From Alteromonas mediterranea DE (GTDB lineage: Bacteria; Pseudomonadota; Gammaproteobacteria; Enterobacterales; Alteromonadaceae): a DNA stretch of 64,000 nucleotides. Location: assembly GCF_000020585.3 (NCBI RefSeq), contig NC_011138.3, positions 3,801,293-3,865,292 on the forward strand, given 5' to 3'. Shown here piece after piece: positions 39,072-48,690 of this stretch; position 1 is the stretch's first letter; the number at the start of each line of letters is the position of its first letter. The notes below the pieces were generated by a model. It was not told where the DNA came from. It saw only the letters and a program-made list of their open reading frames with translations, and ran no database searches. Both the position numbers and the translations under genes were made by a program.

Positions 39072-40913
39072 TTAACCTACGCCGCCAGAAAACTTCATTA
39101 CCATTGCCTGATTGGTTCTATCTATGGCTTTAAACGCAGCTTTAAGCTGATGTTTTTCTATGGACGATAGACTCGATATCGACACTCTATTGTCGGTCAC
39201 TTTATTTTCCAACTGATGACGCCAGCGCAATCTGTTTAAGAAAAGCCAAATGTCGCGCAAATTAGTGGCATCTCGTTTTGACAGTTGAGAGCGAGATGAT
39301 AATGCGTCTAAACGAGCAAGGGTATTAGGTAGTGTGATCCCGTCCGCCAATGCATAAATACGGGCTATATTATTAATTAACGCTACCGCTCGGGTTTTAA
39401 GGTCAATGACATCCTTTTCTTTTTGTTTGTCGTTTTTCGCTTTTTCATAAATAAACTTCTGAAACATCGATAACGGAACAGAAATCTCATTACTGTGTCT
39501 TGCCAGAGCAGCCAAAAACATGTTTTGTTGCATAAGAGGAGCGCGCTGTTTTTGTAGCTGCTTAAACAAGCTGACGTCACCTGCGGCGCAGCGCACGTCA
39601 AGAAAGATATTAAAGTGCATGATGGCGTCTTTTGTCGGTGCCTTTACCCAGTGCCGTGCCTCCTCTATGGCCTCGTCTAGTGACAGCCGAAGCGCGGGAT
39701 TACTGGCCATTATGTTGCCATCGCACAACTTTATGCCGCACTTTGCTAGGCCATTGCAAACATATTCCGACATCTTGGAAAAGTAGTCAGCCTGCGCTTT
39801 AGTCGGGGCCTTTGCCAATAACAAGCCGTTGTCTTGATCTGAGCCCATTGTTTGATCTTCTCTTGCCTGAGAACCATACACAAGCCAAGCAAACATCATA
39901 GGGGCTTTGCCGTTGGCTTGTTGAAAAAAGCCAATCAACTTTCTTGTCATAATGTCGGTGGCCTGAGACAAAATTTTTCCGGCGATATCATAATCCCCCG
40001 CTTTTTTTGCGTGAGCAGCAAAGTAGTGAGGTAGCTGCCAGGACAGCCGAGTCAATTCATACAAGTTTTCAGCTTTACTAAGCTCGCCAATAATGAAGAG
40101 AACGTTGCCCCTTTGATGGCGAATAATATCACTCGCCGTTACCATACCTAAGGGCACCAGTGACTGATGATCGATAACGGGCAGGTGATGGATATTTTTT
40201 TCTGTCATTAGTGCTAGCGCATCAAACAAAGTCCTATTTCCAGTTATTTGCGCAGGGCTTTGCGTCATAATTTCACTTACCGGCAAATGGGTATCTAACG
40301 AAGCCGCAACCACCCGGGATCTCAAGTCGCGATCGGTAACAATGCCGGTAAGCTTGTCATTCTGTGTTACCAACAATGACGACACTTTTTGCGTTGTCAT
40401 TAGCTGTGCCGCCGCTGAAATCGACGTATCTGCATTTACCGATACAGGCGCTTTTTCAATAACATCACACAGCCCTTTATATAGCCACATTGAATTAGTA
40501 TCAGAAATAGCATGACTCTGCAGGGCGTTGTCTCTTAACCCATTAAAGAATTGTCGTATCGCCGGCTGCTCAAATAAGGGCGAAACAGCCGATGCATCGA
40601 AACGATAAACGAGCCCAGGGCTGTCTACACTGATACTTAACGGGAAGGAGCGCTGCTCCATGATCCCCGCATAGCCAAAGTAGTCGCCTTCACTTAAATG
40701 ACGCAAAGGCGCATCTGAATCTTGAATAGAGAACTGCCCACCTTGTATAAGAAAAAGTGCGTTATTTTCTTGGTAAAGGTCGCTAACATTCTCGGAAGTA
40801 ACGTAAATAAGCTCGGTGTGCTTAACTAGCTCCAATTTCTGTTCTTTATCAAGCACATCGAAAGGCGCAGACGTATTTAAGAAGTCTTCCACTTGTTTAG
40901 CCATTGCCGTCAT
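39072..40913 (-). CDS. cNMP-binding, CBS-pair, DUF294 nucleotidyltransferase-like protein
   Basis: 613 residues. Cyclic-nucleotide-binding-like domain (about 15-125, LFLIQGGQFSIQD, LSEGDYFGYAGI); tandem CBS domains (about 160-275, SSLLVTQNDKLTGIVTDRDL, MTEKNIHHLPVIDHQ); nucleotidyltransferase-like DUF294 region with GSQAREDQTMGSDQDNGLLL (about 346); and a helical DUF294 C-terminal domain. The family is probably a regulator that nucleotidylates or senses nucleotides, and it is typically encoded with an SLC5 acetate-type symporter and an exonuclease, as here. It follows the symporter terminator. Confidence 0.88.
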   Translation of the reverse strand: MTAMAKQVEDFLNTSAPFDVLDKEQKLELVKHTELIYVTSENVSDLYQENNALFLIQGGQFSIQDSDAPLRHLSEGDYFGYAGIMEQRSFPLSISVDSPGLVYRFDASAVSPLFEQPAIRQFFNGLRDNALQSHAISDTNSMWLYKGLCDVIEKAPVSVNADTSISAAAQLMTTQKVSSLLVTQNDKLTGIVTDRDLRSRVVAASLDTHLPVSEIMTQSPAQITGNRTLFDALALMTEKNIHHLPVIDHQSLVPLGMVTASDIIRHQRGNVLFIIGELSKAENLYELTRLSWQLPHYFAAHAKKAGDYDIAGKILSQATDIMTRKLIGFFQQANGKAPMMFAWLVYGSQAREDQTMGSDQDNGLLLAKAPTKAQADYFSKMSEYVCNGLAKCGIKLCDGNIMASNPALRLSLDEAIEEARHWVKAPTKDAIMHFNIFLDVRCAAGDVSLFKQLQKQRAPLMQQNMFLAALARHSNEISVPLSMFQKFIYEKAKNDKQKEKDVIDLKTRAVALINNIARIYALADGITLPNTLARLDALSSRSQLSKRDATNLRDIWLFLNRLRWRHQLENKVTDNRVSISSLSSIEKHQLKAAFKAIDRTNQAMVMKFSGGVG

Positions 40914-40945
40914 AGCCGTCGTCCAATTTTTAAGACAAAAAAGAA

Positions 40946-40983
40946 AAAACCAACCTACTCACTTTCGCCAGTAGATTGGTTTT
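40946..40983 (-). terminator. Terminator after the SLC5 symporter gene
   Basis: AAAACCAACCTACT (40946-40959) and AGTAGATTGGTTTT (40970-40983) pair over 14 positions with one mismatch, followed on the minus strand by TTCTTTTTTG. It separates the symporter from the DUF294 gene. Confidence 0.85.
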
Positions 40984-41016
40984 ATTTGCTAAAGCCTATC
41001 TGAAGGCATTATCCAT

Positions 41017-42723
41017 TTAGTGAGCTGACGCTTCGCCCGCACCTTTCGGGTAACGAATGCTTTCAACCAGCTCTTGGATTTCTTCAGGTGCTTCATCGGT
41101 TGCTTTAAACACTAGGAACGCCACAATGAAGTTCACCAGCATACCTACCGTGCCAATGCCCTCTGGCGAAATACCGAACCACCAGTTATCAGGCGTATTG
41201 GCTGCTGGGTTTACAAACTTGAAGTAAATGATGTAAGCCGCAGTAAAGGCAATACCTGAAATCATGCCTGCAATGGCCCCTTTATCATTCATGCGTTTGC
41301 TGAATATACCCATGATGATAGCGGGGAAGAAACTCGACGCAGCCAAGCCGAAGGCAAAGGCGACCACCTGAGCCACAAAGCCGGGCGGATTAATACCGAA
41401 GTAGCCCGCGATAACAATTGCCACCCCCGCAGCTAACCTCGCATACATAAGCTCGGCTTTATCGGTAATATTTGGCATGAAGTTTCGCTTCAACAAATCG
41501 TGAGATACAGAGGTGGAAATTACCAACAGCAAGCCTGCCGATGTAGAAAGGGCTGCTGCCACTCCCCCCGCTGCAACCAACGCAATTACCCATGCTGGTA
41601 GGTTTGCAATTTCAGGGTTTGCCAATACCATGATGTCGCGGTCAACTTTCATTTCGTTGCGCTCATCACCCGAATAGAACATCTTGCCATCGCCGTTTTT
41701 ATCTTCAAAGGCGATTAGCCCAGTCTGTTCCCAGTTTTTAATCCAAGACGGCGCTTCTGCGTAGCTGGTTCCTGTCATTTCAGGGCCATTAATGGTTTCA
41801 ATCATATTGACCCGAGCGAATGCCGCTAGCGAAGGAGCAGTGGTATACAAGATAGCAATGAACGCCAATGCATAACCTGCTGATTTACGTGCATCATGAA
41901 CTTTAGGCACAGTGAAGAAACGAACGATAACGTGTGGAAGACCCGCTGTACCCACCATAAGTGCAAAGGTAATAAAGAATACGTCTATGGTACTTTTGGT
42001 ACCGGATGTGTATTCATTAAACCCAAGTTCGACGGATAAATTATCGAGCTTTTGCAGCATATGGACGCCGGAGCCGTCAGCAAGTGTGGCACCGAACCCT
42101 GTTTGCGGCAGGATGTGGCCTGTCACCATCATAGAGATAAATACCGCTGGTACAATGTAAGCGAATATCATTACGCAGTACTGTGCTACCTGAGTATAGG
42201 TAATGCCTTTCATGCCGCCCAATACGGTGTAAAAGAACACGATAACCATACCGATAACCACACCAGATACGATGTCTACTTCTAAGAAACGGCTAAATAC
42301 CACACCGACCCCACGCATTTGGCCTGCCACGTATGTGAAACAAACAAAGATTGCGCAGAATACAGCCACCGTACGTGCCGTTTGAGAGTAGTAACGATCA
42401 CCGATGAAATCAGGCACCGTAAATTTGCCGAACTTACGTAAATAAGGTGCTAAACAGAGTGCTAACAATACATAACCGCCGGTCCAGCCCATAAGGTAGA
42501 CGGCGCCGTCATAGCCCATAAATGAGATAAGCCCAGCCATAGAGATGAAAGACGCTGCCGACATCCAATCTGCTGCGGTAGCCATACCGTTCATCACAGG
42601 TGGCACGCCGCCACCAGCAACGTAAAAGTCGTTAGTAGACCCAGCGCGAGCCCAAATTGCAATTGCAATGTAAAGCGCAAAAGAAGCGCCAACAATAATA
42701 AATGTTAAAGTTTGAACGTCCAT
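41017..42723 (-). CDS. SLC5-family sodium:solute symporter, probably acetate/monocarboxylate (ActP-like)
   Basis: 568 residues with about 13 membrane segments. Conserved family regions: NDFYVAGGGVPPVMNGMATA, ADWMSAASFISMAGLISF, YVAGQMRGVGVVFSRFLEV, ALSTSAGLLLVISTSVSHDL. The VC_2705-type insert with an EF-hand-like DKNGDGKMFYSGDE (about 320) is present. The group includes acetate and other short-chain carboxylate carriers. It is paired three bases downstream of the DUF4212 small subunit, and its promoter region is shared with the CrbS-like kinase, which fits acetate uptake, though substrate is inferred. Confidence 0.85.
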   Translation of the reverse strand: MDVQTLTFIIVGASFALYIAIAIWARAGSTNDFYVAGGGVPPVMNGMATAADWMSAASFISMAGLISFMGYDGAVYLMGWTGGYVLLALCLAPYLRKFGKFTVPDFIGDRYYSQTARTVAVFCAIFVCFTYVAGQMRGVGVVFSRFLEVDIVSGVVIGMVIVFFYTVLGGMKGITYTQVAQYCVMIFAYIVPAVFISMMVTGHILPQTGFGATLADGSGVHMLQKLDNLSVELGFNEYTSGTKSTIDVFFITFALMVGTAGLPHVIVRFFTVPKVHDARKSAGYALAFIAILYTTAPSLAAFARVNMIETINGPEMTGTSYAEAPSWIKNWEQTGLIAFEDKNGDGKMFYSGDERNEMKVDRDIMVLANPEIANLPAWVIALVAAGGVAAALSTSAGLLLVISTSVSHDLLKRNFMPNITDKAELMYARLAAGVAIVIAGYFGINPPGFVAQVVAFAFGLAASSFFPAIIMGIFSKRMNDKGAIAGMISGIAFTAAYIIYFKFVNPAANTPDNWWFGISPEGIGTVGMLVNFIVAFLVFKATDEAPEEIQELVESIRYPKGAGEASAH

Positions 42724-42726
42724 GCT

Positions 42727-42993
42727 TTACTCCTCATCTACGCCGTAGCGTTTATCCATGGCGTTCATCTTTGCCATATAGACAAAGATCAATGCAACAA
42801 ATACGTAAATTGCGCCCTGTTGTGCAAACCAGAAGCCTAATTTAAAGCCAAAGAACTGAATTTCATTTAAGATATCGACAAACAGTATGCCGGCACCAAA
42901 TGATACGATGAACCAAACGACTAAAAGCTTGGCAAGAAGTGATAAATTCTCCTTCCAATACGCTTTTTTGTCCTCTTCGTTTCTAAATGCCAT
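42727..42993 (-). CDS. DUF4212 small subunit of the SLC5 symporter
   Basis: 88 residues: YWKENLSLLAKLLVVWFIVS, FGAGILFVDILNEIQFFGFK, LGFWFAQQGAIYVFVALIFV, YMAKMNAMDKRYGVDEE. Two membrane helices. This matches DUF4212 (YjcH-like), the small partner gene of acetate-type SLC5 carriers. First gene of the symporter operon; the 257-bp gap to the divergent kinase holds three GACCATGGTC-type elements. Confidence 0.9.
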   Translation of the reverse strand: MAFRNEEDKKAYWKENLSLLAKLLVVWFIVSFGAGILFVDILNEIQFFGFKLGFWFAQQGAIYVFVALIFVYMAKMNAMDKRYGVDEE

Positions 42994-43138
42994 TGTTTCA
43001 CCCTCATGTCAGGTTAACTAGTTGTTATGATTTTACAATTCCCTAACGCTCGGCTTTGTTAACGTTATTGCTGTGATTCGGTCTTTATCAAATGAAAGAA
43101 CAAAGCAGCAAAAGTCAAGCATCTAGGAGGTCGGCTAT

Positions 43139-43198
43139 TACTCTAGTCCTGCATCATGAAATTCAAAATGAGACCATGGTCGTAGGTAGACCATGGTC
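43139..43198. promoter_or_regulatory. Three phased GACYWTRGTC-like palindromes, symporter/kinase divergent promoter
   Basis: Two perfect ten-base palindromes GACCATGGTC (43172-43181 and 43189-43198, 17 bases apart) and a related TACTCTAGTC at 43139-43148, 33 bases upstream. The last lies 53 bp before the kinase start. Similar elements occur in the acs/porin gap at 53865-53954. They are candidate sites for the CrbR-like response regulator encoded at 51174-51818. Confidence 0.6.
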
Positions 43199-43250
43199 GA
43201 AATGGTTATAATAGCAACAGCATTGTTAAATCTTCGTTAAAAGGAATGTT

Positions 43251-46200
43251 ATGGTTTTTGGTTGGGTAACGCTTGCAGTTCTGTATCTCTTCTTACTATT
43301 TTCATTAGCGAGTTGGGGCGAAAAGAATTCACCTACTGCCCGCGCACTCACCTCTCACCCGGCTATTTATTCACTCGCGCTCGCTATTTACTGTACGGCT
43401 TGGACGTTCTTTGGAATGGTAGGCCAAGCAAGTCGAGACACATGGATTTACCTTCCCATTATGCTTGGTCCCATTTTGGTTTATGTATTGGGGTATAAGT
43501 TTATTTATAAGCTGACCTTGGTGAGTAAAAAGCAACATATCACCACCATCTCAGACTTTATTGCTTCACGTTATGGGAAGCGCCAAACCGTTGCGTTAGT
43601 AGTAACACTTATTGCTTTATTGGCCACCATTCCCTATATCGCACTTCAGTTGAAGGCCGTTGGGGCGACTTTCCAGTTGTTAACGCAACAACCAAACAGC
43701 AACGGCATTATTATTGCCGCCACCGGCTTCATTGCCGCTTTTGCTATTTACTTTGGCACACGCCAAACCGATGTCACTGAATACCGCCGGGGCTTGATGT
43801 TAGCCATAGCATTCGAATCGACCATCAAATTACTGGCTTTGGTGCTAGTGGCTGCGGTTGGGTATAGTGCATGGAAACGAACCCAGTCAGGGCCGTTTTT
43901 TGAAAGTTTTACTAATGAAATCGCCCTCTCTCAGTTTGGCTCGTTCAGCTTTATTGCACAAACGATCATGGCTGCCGCTGCAATAGTGTGTTTACCCCGC
44001 CAGTTCCACGTTGCCATTATCGACAATTTAAGCCTTGGGCATTTGCGCACTGCGCGTTGGCTCTTTCCCTTATACCTTACTGTTATTTCCGCCGTGATCC
44101 CGATAATTGCTATCGCGGGCAAAGCGATCTTCGCCAACCAAGGCATAGAGCCCGACTCTTACGTGTTATCACTGGCCGTATTTTCCGAGTCGGTACTGCT
44201 TCAGGTTATTGTATTTGTGGGCGGGTTGTCCGCGGCAACGGCGATGATCATTGTCGCTACGCTAACCCTTAGCACTATGTTAACTAACGATGTTATTTTA
44301 CCTCGCATATTAGCGTTTACGGGCAACACAGATGACAAAAAGGACGTATCGAGAAAGATTCGTTTAATTCGCCGTATTGTTATAGCGTTTATTCTACTTA
44401 TGGCGTTTTTATACCACCAGCAAATGACCAGCAGCCGCTCTCTTCACTCTATCGGCTTAATTGCCTTCTCGCTGGTTATTCAGCTAATGCCTGCCATTGT
44501 GGGCGGGCTGTATTGGAAGCGGGCTCATGCACACGGGGTATATGCAGGCCTAATGGTAGGCTTAGTTATTTGGGTGCTGTGGCTAGTGCTTCCCATTGTG
44601 AGCGAGCAAGTATCGCAAATGGAGCAAAACGAGTTAATCAGCCAAGGCGCCATGATTAGCTTGGCGGCAAATAGCTTTGTGTACATTTTATTTTCTCACT
44701 TCGCGCCCCAGCGTCTTATCGATCGCATTCAAGCCGAAGCCTTTGTATCTCCCGCTATATCCAGCAGTAACACAGTAAAAACCCAGGCAACGAACGTAAC
44801 AGTATCAGACCTTATTACTTTACTTTCTACCTTCATGGGATCTGGTCGGTGTGAGCAGTTGCTAGACCAATACCAGCACCTTAATAACTGTCAATTGAAG
44901 CATGACGACACGCCTAATGAATCCTTTTTATCCTTCTGCGAGCGTGCATTAGGTGGTGTTATTGGCGCATCGAGCGCAAAAGTGCTGCTAGACAGCGCGT
45001 TACGTGGTAAAAAAATGGACTTCACTGAGGTTATCAACTTCTTTGATGACACCACGCAGGCGATGCAATTTAATATGACCGCGCTTTTAACGTCGCTTGA
45101 AAACATGGATCAAGGAATCAGCGTTGTCGACAAGCATTTAAACTTAGTAGCGTGGAACAAGCGCTACGCTAATCTCTACCCTTACCCCGACAACTTACTT
45201 GCGGTGGGTACCCCGATAGAAAAGCTCATTCGATACAATGCCGCTCAGGGTGAATTTGGTACAGATAACGTAGATAGCGAAGTTGAAAAACGTCTCTCAC
45301 ATTTGCGCTCGGGCATGCCTCACCGCTTTACCCGCCAGCGCAAAGATGGCCGAGTTATTGAAATGGTCGGCAACCCGCTACCTGGTGGCGGCTTCGTAAC
45401 AAGTTTCAACGACATAACAGGGCATGTGGAAATTCAGCAGGCTCTAGAAGAGTCGAATATAGATCTTGAAGCGCGAATTAAAAAGCGTACTGAAGAAGTG
45501 CATTCAATTAACGCCGAGTTACGTCTTGAAATTGAACGTCGCTCTGAAGCAGAAAAAGAGCTGATAAGAGCAAGAAAAGCGGCCGAAGATGCTAACGCCA
45601 GTAAAACCCGGTTCTTGGCGCTCGCCAGTCACGACGTTCTGCAGCCGTTGAACGCGGCAAAGCTTTATGTCAGTGCGCTAGAAGAGCAAGAGCTACCCGA
45701 ATCGTCCCACGCCATTATTCAGAAACTTGGACACAGCGTTACGTCGAGCGAAACACTGATTGGTACACTGTTAGATATTGCACGTTTAGATCAGGGCGAG
45801 ATGAAACCGGATATTGAATCTATTGATATTACGGCACTACTTTCCCCGCTGATAGACGAAATGGCCATGCGAGCCAAAGAAAAAGGCTTGGGCTTTAAAG
45901 CCATTATGCGTCCCTGCTGGGTTAGAGCAGACAAAACCTATTTGTATCGAATAACTCAAAATTTGCTATCAAATGCTGTGAAATACACTGAAAAGGGGCG
46001 CGTTTTATTTATTGTAAAACCAATAAAAAACACCGTTCATTTTAAAATTCTCGATACGGGCATAGGTATATCTGCCGATAAAAAAGACAGTATCTTCGGC
46101 GACTTTTTCCGTGCAAACGAGAGTAAAGAGCACGGCTTGGGGCTGGGCTTAGGGGTAGTAAGGCGCCTAAGCCTTCAACTAAACAGCGATATCCAAGTCA

Positions 46201-46694
46201 TGTCACAAATAGGGAAAGGCAGTTGTTTTACGTTTACGCTCGAGAAAGCCGAACCCAAACGGGTATCGAGTATTGTATCGAAACCTCGCGGCACCACCTT
46301 CACGGGTATGGACGTTCTGTGTGTGGACGATCAAAAAGAAAACCTTGATGCCATGAAAACCCTTTTGCAAAAGTGGGGGATTAACGTTGCCCTTGCCAAC
46401 AACTGGGATGATGCACTAACCCTGTGTAAGACAATTCAGCCGCAAATTCTGTTAATGGATTATCAGCTTAGCCACGACAGCGAGAAAAACGGATTAGCGC
46501 TGATAGAGGAAATTAGGCACAGGCTTAACATTGTGGTGCCAGCCGCTTTGATAACCGCAACCCCCGATGAGAGCTTGGTCACACAATGTAAAGCGCAGGG
46601 CGTAAACTTTTTGGCAAAGCCACTTAAACCCGCCAAACTCCGTGCCCTTCTTCAAAGTATGACGCGCTATATTAGGGAAGCAAAAAACGTTTAG
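43251..46694 (+). CDS. crbS: CrbS-like SLC5-fused hybrid histidine kinase
   Basis: 1147 residues. SLC5 transporter-like domain of about 13 helices (1-500: YCTAWTFFGMVGQASRDTWI, IAFESTIKLLALVLVAAVG, CLPRQFHVAIIDN, SSRSLHSIGLIAFSLVIQL); a STAC-like linker (about 515-610); a PAS domain (about 625-730, GISVVDKHLNLVAWNKRYAN); coiled coil; HisKA with phosphoacceptor His in FLALASHDVLQPLNAAK; HATPase with NLLSNAVKYTEKG, LDTGIGISADK and GLGLGLGVV; and a C-terminal receiver (MDVLCVDDQKENLDAM, ILLMDYQLS). In Vibrio and Pseudomonas this kinase type, with CrbR, controls acs and the acetate switch. AAAGGAATGTT before ATG. Confidence 0.92.
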   Translation: MVFGWVTLAVLYLFLLFSLASWGEKNSPTARALTSHPAIYSLALAIYCTAWTFFGMVGQASRDTWIYLPIMLGPILVYVLGYKFIYKLTLVSKKQHITTISDFIASRYGKRQTVALVVTLIALLATIPYIALQLKAVGATFQLLTQQPNSNGIIIAATGFIAAFAIYFGTRQTDVTEYRRGLMLAIAFESTIKLLALVLVAAVGYSAWKRTQSGPFFESFTNEIALSQFGSFSFIAQTIMAAAAIVCLPRQFHVAIIDNLSLGHLRTARWLFPLYLTVISAVIPIIAIAGKAIFANQGIEPDSYVLSLAVFSESVLLQVIVFVGGLSAATAMIIVATLTLSTMLTNDVILPRILAFTGNTDDKKDVSRKIRLIRRIVIAFILLMAFLYHQQMTSSRSLHSIGLIAFSLVIQLMPAIVGGLYWKRAHAHGVYAGLMVGLVIWVLWLVLPIVSEQVSQMEQNELISQGAMISLAANSFVYILFSHFAPQRLIDRIQAEAFVSPAISSSNTVKTQATNVTVSDLITLLSTFMGSGRCEQLLDQYQHLNNCQLKHDDTPNESFLSFCERALGGVIGASSAKVLLDSALRGKKMDFTEVINFFDDTTQAMQFNMTALLTSLENMDQGISVVDKHLNLVAWNKRYANLYPYPDNLLAVGTPIEKLIRYNAAQGEFGTDNVDSEVEKRLSHLRSGMPHRFTRQRKDGRVIEMVGNPLPGGGFVTSFNDITGHVEIQQALEESNIDLEARIKKRTEEVHSINAELRLEIERRSEAEKELIRARKAAEDANASKTRFLALASHDVLQPLNAAKLYVSALEEQELPESSHAIIQKLGHSVTSSETLIGTLLDIARLDQGEMKPDIESIDITALLSPLIDEMAMRAKEKGLGFKAIMRPCWVRADKTYLYRITQNLLSNAVKYTEKGRVLFIVKPIKNTVHFKILDTGIGISADKKDSIFGDFFRANESKEHGLGLGLGVVRRLSLQLNSDIQVMSQIGKGSCFTFTLEKAEPKRVSSIVSKPRGTTFTGMDVLCVDDQKENLDAMKTLLQKWGINVALANNWDDALTLCKTIQPQILLMDYQLSHDSEKNGLALIEEIRHRLNIVVPAALITATPDESLVTQCKAQGVNFLAKPLKPAKLRALLQSMTRYIREAKNV

Positions 46695-46723
46695 CTTTAA
46701 TTGTGGGCACCTTTAGTTACGAA

Positions 46724-47347
46724 TTAGAGAAACTCTTCGTGAGCTTTACTATCTTCTGTTTTCACAACAGCGGTTTCACTCGAAGATTTTGCCACTATCT
46801 TACCCATTGAGCCCCATTTTTGTTTAGGGTTCAGCAACACTGGGCGAGTAAGAATTAAATTATTCGGGTACATCAGTGTTTCACGCTCTGCTGTAACCAG
46901 GCGTGTACTAAATGGGCCCACGTCAGCAATAATTCCTTCAATATAGTTATCCCCGTCAAGCACGCGAACATAGTTCCCTCTGCGATAAGCCACATTCGTC
47001 AACAAAATAAAATAAGCGGTAATGTTACTAATGAGTGACCAGCTGGCAAAAAGCGCGACACCTGTTACCGTAATAATGGACGTGGACAGCACCAACAAGC
47101 CTGAAAAATCAATTCCCCACGCAAGCAAAAGGAGCGCAAGAGAAACAGTGGCAACGATAACCCGCGCGGCAAACAAGCCTTTAAGGGCACTATGGGATTT
47201 AAGCTTAGACTTTTCGATATTGCTTTCTAGCTTTGGCAATAATTTGCGAGACATGCCCAAATAAAACAACAGCACCACGCCACTCCACACGGCATTTGAC
47301 TGGTATTGCGTCAACCACGTCAAAAACCCATGCCACCATTCATTCAT
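46724..47347 (-). CDS. Small MscS-family mechanosensitive channel-like protein
   Basis: 207 residues with three to four membrane segments (about 18-35, 56-75, 78-110), then an MscS-type beta domain: RRGNYVRVLDGDNYIEGIIA, DVGPFSTRLVTAERETLMYP, NNLILTRPVLL. It stops soon after the beta domain and lacks the long C-terminal domain of E. coli MscS. It may form a small osmotic channel; gating is not proven. I start at ATG 47347; the codon before it is an in-frame GTG. Convergent with the CrbS-like gene. Confidence 0.82.
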   Translation of the reverse strand: MNEWWHGFLTWLTQYQSNAVWSGVVLLFYLGMSRKLLPKLESNIEKSKLKSHSALKGLFAARVIVATVSLALLLLAWGIDFSGLLVLSTSIITVTGVALFASWSLISNITAYFILLTNVAYRRGNYVRVLDGDNYIEGIIADVGPFSTRLVTAERETLMYPNNLILTRPVLLNPKQKWGSMGKIVAKSSSETAVVKTEDSKAHEEFL

Positions 47348-47736
47348 CACAGTAAACCCTTAATTTTTATAGCGCTATTTATGTCAAACGCGCGAAGATT
47401 GCCGACATAAGACGCCGACGCGTCTTCATGCTAACGTGAATAACTCACGAGTTCATGCATTAAAAGCAATCGACACAACAAGAATTATTCGTAAGACAGT
47501 GTTAAATACTTCTATTAGTATGCGCGCAAAATGACGTACCTAGTGATGCCTGTCGCATTATATTGTTCTCGCTTGCTCACAGCGTGCCCGTTGAGGGCAA
47601 AGAATGAGGGCAAAGTGAAAGTGATAATACACCATCAATAAAAACGACACCTCGCATCGACAGAGTGTGATATTCACGCTTTAATAACACTAGCTGGGTC
47701 AAAAAAACGACAACTTTTAAACTACAGGTTTTTATA
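47348..47736. other. Intergenic region mscS-like / rimK
   Basis: 389 bp between divergent genes; it must hold promoters for both. Seen: a hairpin AAGACGC-CGAC-GCGTCTT (47409-47426), and a short direct repeat GAGGGCAAAG spaced 13 bases at about 47594-47617. No ORF or recognised operator. Confidence 0.5.
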
Positions 47737-48642
47737 ATGCGTATTGCAATTCTTTCAAGAAACCCTCGCCTTTACTCTACTTCACGCTTAGTTGAAGCCG
47801 GTCAGGCTCGAGGGCATGACGTTGACGTTATCGACACCATGCACTGTTACATGGATATCACCAGTGCGCGTCCATCTGTACGCTACCACGGTAAAAAACT
47901 TCCCTATTACGATGCGGTTATCCCTCGTATTGGAGCGTCGGTGAGTTTTTACGGTACGTCGGTAGTGCGCCAGTTTGAGATGATGGGGACGTATAGCCTT
48001 AATGAGTCGGTCGCGATTAGCCGCTCTCGCGATAAGCTGCGTTCCCTACAACTTTTATCACGCAAAGGCATTGGCATGCCTAGAACGGGGTTTGCTCACC
48101 ACCCAGATAAAATTGACGATGTTATTAAAACTGTAGGCGGCGCACCGGTGGTGATTAAGCTTCTAGAAGGTACCCAAGGTATCGGTGTGGTGTTGGCAGA
48201 TACACAGAAAGCGGCAGAGTCGATCATCGAAGCATTCATGGGGTTAAACGCCAGTATTCTAGTGCAAGAGTTTATTAAAGAAGCAGGCGGAAGCGACATT
48301 CGCTGCTTTGTAGTGGGCGGCAAAGTGGTCGCGGCGATGAAGCGCCAAGCGGCACCGGGAGAATTTCGCTCTAACCTTCACCGCGGTGGGCAAGCAAGCT
48401 TAGTGCGCTTAAGTCCCGCTGAGCGAAAAACGGCAGTCGATGCGGCGAAAACAATGGGTCTAAATTGCTGTGGGGTAGACATTCTGCGCTCAAACAATGG
48501 CCCGGTCGTCATGGAGGTCAACTCGTCGCCAGGATTAGAAGGTATAGAAAAAGCCACCACGAAAGATGTGGCCAGCATGATCATTGAATTTATTGAAAAA
48601 AGTGCAGAGCCGCATAAAACCAAAACCCGAGGAAAGGGCTAA
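47737..48642 (+). CDS. rimK: RimK, ATP-grasp glutamate ligase
   Basis: 301 residues, same length as E. coli Rim[21 protein letters not shown] start, then the ATP-grasp fold: [85 protein letters not shown], and metal ligands [17 protein letters not shown]. It adds glutamates to the C-terminus of ribosomal protein S6. First of three genes that look like an operon with a deacylase-type hydrolase and a retropepsin-like protein. Confidence 0.95.
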   Translation: MRIAILSRNPRLYSTSRLVEAGQARGHDVDVIDTMHCYMDITSARPSVRYHGKKLPYYDAVIPRIGASVSFYGTSVVRQFEMMGTYSLNESVAISRSRDKLRSLQLLSRKGIGMPRTGFAHHPDKIDDVIKTVGGAPVVIKLLEGTQGIGVVLADTQKAAESIIEAFMGLNASILVQEFIKEAGGSDIRCFVVGGKVVAAMKRQAAPGEFRSNLHRGGQASLVRLSPAERKTAVDAAKTMGLNCCGVDILRSNNGPVVMEVNSSPGLEGIEKATTKDVASMIIEFIEKSAEPHKTKTRGKG

Positions 48643-48690
48643 CCCTTTTTTACCTTTGCTTTGCAATAACCTACTTATAGGAAAACGTGA

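Noticed and set aside
47594..47617. GAGGGCAAAG direct repeat as an operator or iteron
   Set aside because: Only two short copies, no symmetry and no link to a known regulator.
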